A stretch of 64,000 nucleotides of DNA from Malaya genurostris (lineage: Eukaryota > Arthropoda > Insecta > Diptera > Culicidae). Position 1 is the stretch's first letter. Each line of letters starts with the position of its first letter. Location: assembly GCF_030247185.1 (NCBI RefSeq), contig NC_080571.1, positions 344,131,879 through 344,195,878 on the forward strand, given 5' to 3'. The notes beneath the pieces are model-generated. The model searched no databases and was not told the origin of the DNA. It worked only from the letters and a program-made list of their open reading frames with translations. The translations under genes and the position numbers were made by a program. Shown here piece after piece: positions 47,353-59,600 of this stretch.

Positions 47353-49440
47353 CATGCAGCGCCCTTAGCAAATTTTCTTTCGAATTTGCTAGTATTGTAG
47401 AAAAAGTAGGAAAATGTGAAGAAAACTCTCATATCAGCGTAGCCGCAACCTTCAGGTATAAACTTTGTTATAGAAGCGTGCACATTTTCGAGCATTAGTC
47501 ATCGCAACGATGTATAAGAAACTTTGTTATAAAACCATAGACAGTTCCGGGCATAAGTCAGCGCAGCAATGTTGTAAAAACAAAGTTATATTTTTTTTAC
47601 GGACACTGCCTCTGGCATAGTGACAGTGGTCTCGGCTTTCGGTAGAACTTCGGGAGAAAGTCGGATGAACTTTTGAAAAAAATCGCAAGCTCAGCTTGTA
47701 CTAAAATCTTCGGGCTTCACCCGAAAGTAAGAGTTAGGAGTTTAAAAGCCCATAGTTGGGAAGAGTTAAGAGTTAGTTCAGTTTTAAATAGTGCGCGGTA
47801 AATAGCCGTTAGTCTCGGGCGTCGGCCCGTAGACAAATTAATGAGTCGTTATTAAGTAGTCGGTTAGTTAGTTCTGTTTTAAAGAGTTAGAGGCGGACGG
47901 CATTAAGTAGTTTTTTTTTTTGTTTCGAGTAGTCGGTCCCAAAAGAGTGAACGGTAGTTAGTCGGACAGTCAGTTTACGTGAGTTCAGTGTCAGTTCCAG
48001 TTCGTAGAACCAATGAGAAACTATATGAAACAAGACGGCGTCGCGAGTAACCTTAGCTTTGTGAACTCCAGGAAAACTACAACAGTGAAGTGTTCCACCC
48101 AATATATCAGAGAATCAGAGTAAAATATTTCATCCAATATGTCGGAAAATCTGTGATTGAGGATATTATGCATTCTCTTTATTCATTATTTTTACGTTTC
48201 GTCTTTGACTCATCAGTGCAGAGCAGTTCAAATTGAACTGCTTAGTGCTAAACTCGGCAGTTCAATTTGAACCGCTAAGCAGACGTAAAGTTTCTGCTAC
48301 TTACAGAACACTTTTTGTTTTGCAACGAAGTGCAATGTCTTTTCTGCTGCTGCACTGATGAGTCAAAGAAGCTCTGCACTGATGAGTCAAAGACGAAACG
48401 TAAAAATAATGAAAACGGTTATGTGCCCTAGCACAAAATTTGGCTAACCCCTAAATGACCATACCTGCATCGGCCAGAAATAGTCGAAAACACGTTTTCG
48501 TTCGGCACGTCAGAAAAGACATTGCACTTCGTTGCAAAACAAAAAGTGTTCTGTAAGTAGCAGAAACTTTACGTCTGCTTAGCGGTTCAAATTGAACTGC
48601 CGAGTTTAGCACTAAGCAGTTCAATTTGAACTGCTCTGCACTGATGAGTCAAAGACGAAACGTAAAAATAATGAAAACGGTTATGTGCCCTAGCACAAAA
48701 TTTGGCTAACCCCTAAATGACCATACCTGCATCGGCCAGAAATAGTCGAAAACACGTTTTCGTTCGGCACGTCAGAAAAGACATTGCACTTCGTTGCAAA
48801 ACAAAAAGTGTTCTGTAAGTAGCAGAAACTTTACGTCTGCTTAGCGGTTCAAATTGAACTGCCGAGTTTAGCACTAAGCAGTTCAATTTGAACTGCTCTG
48901 CACTGATGAGTCAAAGACGAAACGTAAAAATAATGAAAACGGTTATGTGCCCTAGCACAAAATTTGGCTAACCCCTAAATGACCATACCTGCATCGGCCA
49001 GAAATAGTCGAAAACACGTTTTCGTTCGGCACGTCAGAAAAGACATTGCACTTCGTTGCAAAACAAAAAGTGTTCTGTAAGTAGCAGAAACTTTACGTCT
49101 GCTTAGCGGTTCAAATTGAACTGCCGAGTTTAGCACTAAGCAGTTCAATTTGAACTGCTCTGCACTGATGAGTCAAAGACGAAACGTAAAAATAATGAAA
49201 ACGGTTATGTGCCCTAGCACAAAATTTGGCTAACCCCTAAATTCTCTTTATTGTTGTTTCGACCGCGAAAACTAAAGAGTAAAGTCCGGTCATTAAGAAT
49301 ACTCGAACATTCAAACTAGATTGTTGCCATAGTGTAAAAGCATGAAAATAGAACCGTGTTGTTTTGATTGAGAAGAAATAGTAATAAATAAACGTTCCAA
49401 ATACGAACAAATTTATCACTTTCAATTAATTGTGGGAAAA
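47353..49440 (+). repeat. LTR, interrupted by a fold-back repeat element
   Basis: Begins tgcagcgcccttagcaaatt. About 160 bp of the start recurs at 50568 (tgcagtgccatcagcaaatt). Excluding the insert at 48184-49240, the LTR would be about 1 kb. The right boundary is approximate, placed before a leader-like zone (cctcccgccgccgctcgacc, about 49463) resembling the one at 14830-14870. Confidence 0.6.
48184..49240. mobile_element. Fold-back element with 262-bp tandem repeats
   Basis: Flanked by a perfect 12-bp direct repeat attctctttatt (48172-48183 and 49241-49252). Three full tandem copies of a 262-bp unit start at 48371, 48633 and 48895, with a partial fourth at 49157. The left end carries an inverted copy: the first 41 bp (cattatttttacgtttcgtc onward) are the exact reverse complement of a segment repeated in each unit. 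Each unit also contains the near-palindrome gcagttcaatttgaactgc. Non-coding. A 9-12 bp target duplication would suit Mutator-like or fold-back elements. Confidence 0.8.
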
Positions 49441-50417
49441 GAAACATCCCCCTTCGGTATTTTCCTCCCGCCGCCGCTCGACCGAAAACAACGAGGTGCA
49501 TGCACACCTCAACCATTACAATAATAATAGTAATAGAGATTTCTCTAACCAACGAGGTAGAGAAAATAACTATAGACCTAATAGCAACCGCCGAGGTTAT
49601 GGACGGTATAACCATAACCAAAACTTTGGCGGCAACCATAGTAATAGGCAACAAAACCAGGGCAATATCAATAATTCGGCTACCCGAACGAATAGTTACA
49701 ATTCCGGCAACCGAAACAATAGTAACCCAAGACGAAACGTGCATGTAGCAGAGGAGCCAGAAGGTGCCGCCGCACAAGATGAAGAAGCAAACGTGAAGTC
49801 AACTCACTTGACACCTGCAACCTGTTTACCTAAAAATCCGAATTCTACGGTCGAGTTGGATATTCTAGAGGAGTTGAAGTCTTTATCAACAAATATTGCT
49901 GTATCATCATCATCACCTGACACCTGACTCATGCCCCCGTTTGGATGACGAATTGAACTGTAAAAAAACCGACTATTCTGGGTGGCATTTATTAGGCACC
50001 AAAAAGGTATGGAAAGCTCTTTGGAGTGAGTACGACGCACACCAATCTAGGTTCCGACGTCAGCAAAATGAGGCTGACAAGTCAAGAAGGCGCAAAAAGC
50101 GAAATTCAAGAAAAAATTACAATAACAGATCCAATATTCTTTCAACGCATTATTCATCTACAAAACGACATCATAATAACATTATTAGTCACAACATGAA
50201 TAATAATTACAATAACTATAATAACAACTACAGTCAAAATAATCGTCCACCTGATAGAATACTTCTTGGAGATGTTGAAACACTGGTAAGTCCATTAGAA
50301 TGCAAGCCCTGCGGGTTATACTGTCGGGAAAACGAGAATATAAATATTTGCCCAAAAAGCTACATGCACTTCATATTGGGAATTACAGTGGGGTTGATAA
50401 TATTTATCATAAGCTAG
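49430..50417 (+). pseudogene. Chimeric frame: Gypsy B nucleocapsid tail joined to an unrecognised protein with a C-terminal membrane segment
   Basis: 49500-49795 repeats the Asn/Arg/Gly-rich gag tail of 24064-24350. From about 49800 the sequence is unrelated to gag: CLPKNPNSTVELDILEELKS and then, after a small frame change near 49915, SGWHLLGTKKVWKALWSEYD. A basic KSRRRKKRNSRKN stretch, an Asn/Tyr-rich region, a Cys-rich LECKPCGLYC segment and a hydrophobic C-terminus (FILGITVGLIIFIIS) follow. I do not recognise the second part. It could be a captured host exon, a lineage-specific retroelement ORF or a viral piece. Confidence 0.5.
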
Positions 50418-50567
50418 CTCTAATTTACAAGTTTTTAGTCAACATTTATTGAAAAACCTTTCAAAATATTCCAAAATTCTTTACAAGAATTAGACGAAGA
50501 GAGCAATTATACGGAATCTTTTCCAAAAATACAAACAAAAGAAGCTCAAAGATTTAGATAAACCCAA

Positions 50568-50727
50568 TGCAGTGCCATCAGCAAATTTTTCTTTGAATTT
50601 GCCAGTATTGTAGAAAAAGTAGGAAGTTGTGACGGAAACTCGTCAAGCGAACTCTCATATCAGCGTAACCGCAACCTTGATGTAGAAACTTTGTTATAGA
50701 GGCATGGACATTTCCGAGCATTAGAGT
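50568..50727 (+). repeat. Second copy of the 47353 LTR start
   Basis: Matches 47353 onward for about 160 bp (for example tattgtagaaaaagtagg, ctctcatatcagcgta) with scattered changes, then diverges. Confidence 0.7.
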
Positions 50728-50992
50728 TAAATGATGATCAACACAGGAATCCAACAACAACAATTACGACACATGGGCAAACGGTACAAGAATTCAAAAC
50801 ATCAACATAACTTCGTGAGAATCTAACCGGCAGTCTAAACAATAACAATAACCCGGAGCTTGAACCCCAAGAGAAGTTGTCCAACGAGTTCAGTTTAGAT
50901 TTAACCATTGTAGTGTATAGACATAAGTAGTTAGTAAGAGTAATAAAATTAATGTTCTTTTAAGAAATAATTTAGTGTAGTAAAATAATTAA
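50728..50992 (+). repeat. Probable 5' LTR end of Gypsy element C
   Basis: An A/T-rich block with a polyadenylation-like motif (gagtaataaaattaatg, about 50938) lies directly before the primer-binding site at 50993. The LTR start was not fixed; similarity to the 47353 family stops at 50727. Confidence 0.4.
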
Positions 50993-51010
50993 TTGGCGCC
51001 CGAATGTAAG
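50993..51010 (+). promoter_or_regulatory. Primer-binding site of Gypsy element C
   Basis: The first 11 bases of tggcgcccgaatgtaagaa match the tRNA-Lys-type primer site (tggcgcccgaa). It stands just after the LTR end and before gag. Confidence 0.7.
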
Positions 51011-51338
51011 AAGATTCGCGACGTGAGAGTACGCGACAAATCCAAATTTGACCGCAAAAGCAGCCGTGAGGAATTGCCCCCGAGTCACCGGACCTGACAG
51101 AAGGACAACCGGACAAAAAGGAACACCGCAGCCTCACTGGGATAATCAGGACTCCCTCTGGTTACCGAATCGAGTTCACCGAAAGAGGAAATGAACTCTA
51201 TTTTAAAATTGTAAGTAATTTAATTTATTTTTACGTTCTTAAAGAGTAAAGTGATTTTTTTAATTAAAAAAAAATAAATTATAAAGTGATAATTATAAAG
51301 TGATTTTTTTTTATTGAATACAATTAGTGCTATAGTTT

Positions 51339-51521
51339 GTGTTTAAAAAAATAAAAAAAATTGACGACCTAATTTCGAAATTTAAAACTTTCACAAAGAC
51401 AGACCAACAATTACATCTACTGCAACAGCAGTTGCAACAACAACAGACACAGAATCAACAGATTCTGAATAGACTACGTGCATTGGAAACAATACTGTTC
51501 TGGCACCACTGGCCAACATAA
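51339..51521 (+). pseudogene. Gypsy C gag leader, truncated
   Basis: A Lys-rich start (KKIKKIDDLISKFKTFTKTD) is followed by a Gln-rich helix (LLQQQLQQQQTQNQQILNRL), coiled-coil-like. It breaks off near 51500. About 420 bp of unrelated non-coding sequence, possibly another LTR or leader, separates it from the main gag at 51941. Confidence 0.45.
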
Positions 51522-51940
51522 TGTTGCGTCGTCATCGGTGAGATGAAGTAGCTGTCAAATGATGTGATAGTGAAAGAGAGAGGGAAAATAGATACAAACG
51601 TCAATAGATAGAACATAAAACTGTAAACAAATATGTACGTGAAAGTTGCTAGAGAGTGAATGTTGATAGCGTGGAAAATTCAACTTATATATTTGGAGGT
51701 AGAAAGGTCTGGATTGAGCTCAGATTAGAATAGATCTATACAGATAATCGCCGGACGGGTTTAATTTGGATAGTTTCCTGGATAAAAACACAAAGATAGT
51801 GTGGTTAGGAGACAATTCAACAATACCAAAACGAATACAACGGGAAGAGAAGGGAAAGATTCGAGCAGAGAAAACAAACAATTGTAAGTAGTATAAGTAA
51901 GAATGAGAAATTTCGAATAATAAAGTGAATTTTATTTAGT

Positions 51941-53227
51941 TTGATCTGCCAATACAGAATAGCAGATTTCCGAAAATATTGTTTTCAACTGTCGTCCGAA
52001 CAAATACAGTTGTCAAATGAAGAAAGTATTAGTTATATAGATCCTATTTTAATATATCAGAATCCAGATGGATCTATTGTTGATCCATCGTGTATAGAAA
52101 AGATACCCGATTTAATAAAAGAAATTCCAGTATTCAATGGAATTTCAAATGAATTGAGTAATTGGATCAGAGATGTGGATCAATTAGTCAAAGCGTATCA
52201 ACCTAATGAGTTGAGTACAATTGAACAAAAAAATAAATTTTATGCTATTTGTACTTCAATCAGACGAAAAATTCAAGGGGAAGCTAACAATGCCCTGCTA
52301 AAATCGAACGTTAACATAAATTGGCATGCAATAAAAAAACACTTTTAACCTATTATGGAGAAAAAAGAGATCTGACAACTCTCAATTACCAATTGATGAG
52401 TTGTACGCAAAAAGGACGCACAGTAGAAATAATACGAGGAAATAAATAAATTATTGTCTTTAATAGCTGGACAAATAAAAACATGCCCAGCTTACAATCA
52501 CCCAGAAGCAGCAAAAGAAATGATTGATATGTACAACAAAAAAGCAATTGACGCTTGCATACGAGGTTTGGATGGGGAAGTTGGAAAATTCTTAAAAAAT
52601 CACGAACCTGAATCATTAGCTAATGCATATGCATATTGCATTACGTATCAAAATATAGAATACAGAAAAACGGCTATCAGAACAAAATTCAATGAAACAA
52701 GTTCAACATTAAGCAATTCAAATCCACCAAAACTACCACCTAGAATGTATGTACCACAAACAAATAGAGTACACATTTCTCCACAAAATCTTAATCAACC
52801 AATGAAATACCATCATCCGCAACAAATACTTTTTAAACCTCCTCCACAAATGAATCCACAATATTATAATAAACCCACTCCACAATTCAATCCACAATAT
52901 TATAATAGGCCCACTCAACAATTTAATCAACAATATTTCCATAAACCTCCTTCAGTATTTAATCAACATCAACAAGCACCAAAATATACTCAAAATTTTC
53001 AAAAAGTCAACAAACCCGAACCTATGGAAGTTGATTCATCCATCAGATCGAAGCAGATCAATTATGGTAATAGACCCTCCGCTCCAAAACAATTCAATAT
53101 TGAAACAATAACATATGATGAGGAAGACATAAACCAATATGTCGAACAGGTTCCATTTTTGGCACAAGAAAATAATACTATGTCATTAGAAAGATATTGT
53201 GCAAATACATTAAATTTTTTAGAGTAA
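51941..53227 (+). pseudogene. Gypsy element C gag, one frameshifted region
   Basis: The first frame (to 52348) has a capsid-like region (IPDLIKEIPVFNGISNELSN, then NWIRDVDQLVKAY). Stops and frame changes lie between about 52345 and 52455. The second frame (52454-53227) continues the capsid (HPEAAKEMIDMYNKKAIDAC, FLKNHEPESLANAYAYC) and ends in a Pro/Gln/Asn-rich tail with repeated QFNPQYYN-type units. No CCHC knuckle is present. The end overlaps the protease frame at 53197. Confidence 0.75.
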
Positions 53228-53615
53228 CTTCTGCGTTACCATATTTTTTATATTATGAAAATCGTGATAAACCATTGAAAATATTAGTCGACACTGGATC
53301 GAATATAAATTTTATTCATCCAAAATTTGCAAAAATATCACATTCAGTGAATAATCCTTTTTATGTATCTTCCATTGGCAGAAATATAAAAACTTGTAAT
53401 TATTCACAGGCAAAACTTTTCAAACCCTTTTCTAACATTAATGTCAAATTTTACCACATGGAAAAACTAAAAACATTGGACGCAATAATTGGACATGATA
53501 CATTGAAAGAAATGGAAGCGATTATTGATACAAAAAATAATTTATTAATTATTAATAACCATTCTATTCGGCGATTTCGTGTTATTCAATACGAGCCAAA
53601 ACCAACCGATTCAAT
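53197..53615 (+). pseudogene. Gypsy element C protease, cut by the repeat-bearing insert
   Basis: Aspartic protease with active-site block ILVDTGSNINFIHPKFAK and second block IIGHDTLKEMEAIIDTKNNL. The usual linker begins (VIQYEPKPTDSICRKLL) and then the foreign ORF starts at 53616. The frame runs on to 53775 only by chance through the foreign sequence. Pol resumes with RT after 63054. Confidence 0.8.
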
Positions 53616-56600
53616 ATGTCGCAAATTGTTAAACAAGAAGCGATTCCAGCCGTCCAGAAGGATGATTCCGAGCAGACTCAACCTAAGGGCCCGTCTCGAA
53701 AAGGACGTGGTGCGAAGACTAAACAGGCCGAGAAATTCCGTTCCAAGAAAAACGAAAATACTTATCAAAACATGAAGGACGAGATTTCGGCTTTTAAAGA
53801 CTCCTATTGCAAGTTCGATAATTACGAGGAGTTAATGCAGTCACTATCCGTGGGTAAGACCGTCTCACACCCACCCTCGCAGGTCGAGATATCTGTAGAT
53901 CCGGCAATCAATTCTCTGGCAGCAAAAACTGTCGAGTACATGGTAAATAACAAGGTTAATGTCCTTGACTCTGATGTATCCACATTGAAGCGTGTCCAGA
54001 AGGATGATTCCGAGCAGACTCAACCTAAGGGCCCGTCTCGAAAAGGACGTGGTGCGAAGACTAAACAGGCCGAGAAATTCCGTTCCAAGAAAAACGAAAA
54101 TACTTATCAAAACATGAAGGACGAGATTTCGGCTTTTAAAGACTCCTATTGCAAGTTCGATAATTACGAGGAGTTAATGCAGTCACTATCCGTGGGTAAG
54201 ACCGTCTCACACCCACCCTCGCAGGTCGAGATATCTGTAGATCCGGCAATCAATTCTCTGGCAGCAAAAACTTTCGAGTACATGGTAAATAACAAGGTTA
54301 ATGTCCTTGACTCTGATGTATCCACATTGAAGCGTGTCCAGAAGGATGATTCCGAGCAGACTCAACCTAAGGGCCCGTCTCGAAAAGGACGTGGTGCGAA
54401 GACTAAACAGGCCGAGAAATTCCGTTCCAAGAAAAACGAAAATACTTATCAAAACATGAAGGACGAGATTTCGGCTTTTAAAGACTCCTATTGCAAGTTC
54501 GATAATTACGAGGAGTTAATGCAGTCACTATCCGTGGGTAAGACCGTCTCACACCCACCCTCGCAGGTCGAGATATCTGTAGATCCGGCAATCAATTCTC
54601 TGGCAGCAAAAACTGTCGAGTACATGGTAAATAACAAGGTTAATGTCCTTGACTCTGATGTATCCACATTGAAGCGTGTCCAGAAGGATGATTCCGAGCA
54701 GACTCAACCTAAGGGCCCGTCTCGAAAAGGACGTGGTGCGAAGACTAAACAGGCCGAGAAATTCCGTTCCAAGAAAAACGAAAATACTTATCAAAACATG
54801 AAGGACGAGATTTCGGCTTTTAAAGACTCCTATTGCAAGTTCGATAATTACGAGGAGTTAATGCAGTCACTATCCGTGGGTAAGACCGTCTCACACCCAC
54901 CCTCGCAGGTCGAGATATCTGTAGATCCGGCAATCAATTCTCTGGCAGCAAAAACTGTCGAGTACATGGTAAATAACAAGGTTAATGTCCTTGACTCTGA
55001 TGTATCCACATTGAAGCGTGTCCAGAAGGATGATTCCGAGCAGACTCAACCTAAGGGCCCGTCTCGAAAAGGACGTGGTGCGAAGACTAAACAGGCCGAG
55101 AAATTCCGTTCCAAGAAAAACGAAAATACTTATCAAAACATGAAGGACGAGATTTCGGCTTTTAAAGACTCCTATTGCAAGTTCGATAATTACGAGGAGT
55201 TAATGCAGTCACTATCCGTGGGTAAGACCGTCTCACACCCACCCTCGCAGGTCGAGATATCTGTAGATCCGGCAATCAATTCTCTGGCAGCAAAAACTGT
55301 CGAGTACATGGTAAATAACAAGGTTAATGTCCTTGACTCTGATGTATCCACATTGAAGCGTGTCCAGAAGGATGATTCCGAGCAGACTCAACCTAAGGGC
55401 CCGTCTCGAAAAGGACGTGGTGCGAAGACTAAACAGGCCGAGAAATTCCGTTCCAAGAAAAACGAAAATACTTATCAAAACATGAAGGACGAGATTTCGG
55501 CTTTTAAAGACTCCTATTGCAAGTTCGATAATTACGAGGAGTTAATGCAGTCACTATCCGTGGGTAAGACCGTCTCACACCCACCCTCGCAGGTCGAGAT
55601 ATCTGTAGATCCGGCAATCAATTCTCTGGCAGCAAAAACTGTCGAGTACATGGTAAATAACAAGGTTAATGTCCTTGACTCTGATGTATCCACATTGAAG
55701 CGTGTCCAGAAGGATGATTCCGAGCAGACTCAACCTAAGGGCCCGTCTCGAAAAGGACGTGGTGCGAAGACTAAACAGGCCGAGAAATACCGTTCCAAGA
55801 AAAACGAAAATACTTATCAAAACATGAAGGACGAGATTTCGGCTTTTAAAGACTCCTATTGCAAGTTCGATAATTACGAGGAGTTAATGCAGTCACTATC
55901 CGTGGGTAAGACCGTCTCACACCCACCCTCGCAGGTCGAGATATCTGTAGATCCGGCAATCAATTCTCTGGCAGCAAAAACTGTCGAGTACATGGTAAAT
56001 AACAAGGTTAATGTCCTTGACTCTGATGTATCCACATTGAAGCGTGTCCAGAAGGATGATTCCGAGCAGACTCAACCTAAGGGCCCGTCTCGAAAAGGAC
56101 GTGGTGCGAAGACTAAACAGGCCGAGAAATTCCGTTCCAAGAAAAACGAAAATACTTATCAAAACATGAAGGACGAGATTTCGGCTTTTAAAGACTCCTA
56201 TTGCAAGTTCGATAATTACGAGGAGTTAATGCAGTCACTATCCGTGGGTAAGACCGTCTCACACCCACCCTCGCAGGTCGAGATATCTGTAGATCCGGCA
56301 ATCAATTCTCTGGCAGCAAAAACTGTCGAGTACATGGTAAATAACAAGGTTAATGTCCTTGACTCTGATGTATCCACATTGAAGCGTGTCCAGAAGGATG
56401 ATTCCGAGCAGACTCAACCTAAGGGCCCGTCTCGAAAAGGACGTGGTGCGAAGACTAAACAGGCCGAGAAATACCGTTCCAAGAAAAACGAAAATACTTA
56501 TCAAAACATGAAGGACGAGATTTCGGCTTTTAAAGACTCCTATTGCAAGTTCGATAATTACGAGGAGTTAATGCAGTCACTATCCGTGGGTAAGACCGTC

Positions 56601-59600
56601 TCACACCCACCCTCGCAGGTCGAGATATCTGTAGATCCGGCAATCAATTCTCTGGCAGCAAAAACTGTCGAGTACATGGTAAATAACAAGGTTAATGTCC
56701 TTGACTCTGATGTATCCACATTGAAGCGTGTCCAGAAGGATGATTCCGAGCAGACTCAACCTAAGGGCCCGTCTCGAAAAGGACGTGGTGCGAAGACTAA
56801 ACAGGCCGAGAAATTCCGTTCCAAGAAAAACGAAAATACTTATCAAAACATGAAGGACGAGATTTCGGCTTTTAAAGACTCCTATTGCAAGTTCGATAAT
56901 TACGAGGAGTTAATGCAGTCACTATCCGTGGGTAAGACCGTCTCACACCCACCCTCGCAGGTCGAGATATCTGTAGATCCGGCAATCAATTCTCTGGCAG
57001 CAAAAACTGTCGAGTACATGGTAAATAACAAGGTTAATGTCCTTGACTCTGATGTATCCACATTGAAGCGTGTCCAGAAGGATGATTCCGAGCAGACTCA
57101 ACCTAAGGGCCCGTCTCGAAAAGGACGTGGTGCGAAGACTAAACAGGCCGAGAAATACCGTTCCAAGAAAAACGAAAATACTTATCAAAACATGAAGGAC
57201 GAGATTTCGGCTTTTAAAGACTCCTATTGCAAGTTCGATAATTACGAGGAGTTAATGCAGTCACTATCCGTGGGTAAGACCGTCTCACACCCACCCTCGC
57301 AGGTCGAGATATCTGTAGATCCGGCAATCAATTCTCTGGCAGCAAAAACTGTCGAGTACATGGTAAATAACAAGGTTAATGTCCTTGACTCTGATGTATC
57401 CACATTGAAGCGTGTCCAGAAGGATGATTCCGAGCAGACTCAACCTAAGGGCCCGTCTCGAAAAGGACGTGGTGCGAAGACTAAACAGGCCGAGAAATTC
57501 CGTTCCAAGAAAAACGAAAATACTTATCAAAACATGAAGGACGAGATTTCGGCTTTTAAAGACTCCTATTGCAAGTTCGATAATTACGAGGAGTTAATGC
57601 AGTCACTATCCGTGGGTAAGACCGTCTCACACCCACCCTCGCAGGTCGAGATATCTGTAGATCCGGCAATCAATTCTCTGGCAGCAAAAACTGTCGAGTA
57701 CATGGTAAATAACAAGGTTAATGTCCTTGACTCTGATGTATCCACATTGAAGCGTGTCCAGAAGGATGATTCCGAGCAGACTCAACCTAAGGGCCCGTCT
57801 CGAAAAGGACGTGGTGCGAAGACTAAACAGGCCGAGAAATTCCGTTCCAAGAAAAACGAAAATACTTATCAAAACATGAAGGACGAGATTTCGGCTTTTA
57901 AAGACTCCTATTGCAAGTTCGATAATTACGAGGAGTTAATGCAGTCACTATCCGTGGGTAAGACCGTCTCACACCCACCCTCGCAGGTCGAGATATCTGT
58001 AGATCCGGCAATCAATTCTCTGGCAGCAAAAACTGTCGAGTACATGGTAAATAACAAGGTTAATGTCCTTGACTCTGATGTATCCACATTGAAGCGTGTC
58101 CAGAAGGATGATTCCGAGCAGACTCAACCTAAGGGCCCGTCTCGAAAAGGACGTGGTGCGAAGACTAAACAGGCCGAGAAATTCCGTTCCAAGAAAAACG
58201 AAAATACTTATCAAAACATGAAGGACGAGATTTCGGCTTTTAAAGACTCCTATTGCAAGTTCGATAATTACGAGGAGTTAATGCAGTCACTATCCGTGGG
58301 TAAGACCGTCTCACACCCACCCTCGCAGGTCGAGATATCTGTAGATCCGGCAATCAATTCTCTGGCAGCAAAAACTGTCGAGTACATGGTAAATAACAAG
58401 GTTAATGTCCTTGACTCTGATGTATCCACATTGAAGCGTGTCCAGAAGGATGATTCCGAGCAGACTCAACCTAAGGGCCCGTCTCGAAAAGGACGTGGTG
58501 CGAAGACTAAACAGGCCGAGAAATTCCGTTCCAAGAAAAACGAAAATACTTATCAAAACATGAAGGACGAGATTTCGGCTTTTAAAGACTCCTATTGCAA
58601 GTTCGATAATTACGAGGAGTTAATGCAGTCACTATCCGTGGGTAAGACCGTCTCACACCCACCCTCGCAGGTCGAGATATCTGTAGATCCGGCAATCAAT
58701 TCTCTGGCAGCAAAAACTGTCGAGTACATGGTAAATAACAAGGTTAATGTCCTTGACTCTGATGTATCCACATTGAAGCGTGTCCAGAAGGATGATTCCG
58801 AGCAGACTCAACCTAAGGGCCCGTCTCGAAAAGGACGTGGTGCGAAGACTAAACAGGCCGAGAAATTCCGTTCCAAGAAAAACGAAAATACTTATCAAAA
58901 CATGAAGGACGAGATTTCGGCTTTTAAAGACTCCTATTGCAAGTTCGATAATTACGAGGAGTTAATGCAGTCACTATCCGTGGGTAAGACCGTCTCACAC
59001 CCACCCTCGCAGGTCGAGATATCTGTAGATCCGGCAATCAATTCTCTGGCAGCAAAAACTGTCGAGTACATGGTAAATAACAAGGTTAATGTCCTTGACT
59101 CTGATGTATCCACATTGAAGCGTGTCCAGAAGGATGATTCCGAGCAGACTCAACCTAAGGGCCCGTCTCGAAAAGGACGTGGTGCGAAGACTAAACAGGC
59201 CGAGAAATTCCGTTCCAAGAAAAACGAAAATACTTATCAAAACATGAAGGACGAGATTTCGGCTTTTAAAGACTCCTATTGCAAGTTCGATAATTACGAG
59301 GAGTTAATGCAGTCACTATCCGTGGGTAAGACCGTCTCACACCCACCCTCGCAGGTCGAGATATCTGTAGATCCGGCAATCAATTCTCTGGCAGCAAAAA
59401 CTGTCGAGTACATGGTAAATAACAAGGTTAATGTCCTTGACTCTGATGTATCCACATTGAAGCGTGTCCAGAAGGATGATTCCGAGCAGACTCAACCTAA
59501 GGGCCCGTCTCGAAAAGGACGTGGTGCGAAGACTAAACAGGCCGAGAAATTCCGTTCCAAGAAAAACGAAAATACTTATCAAAACATGAAGGACGAGATT

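Noticed and set aside
48371..49240. CRISPR array
   Set aside because: The repeats are contiguous 262-bp tandem units without distinct spacers, in a eukaryotic transposon context.
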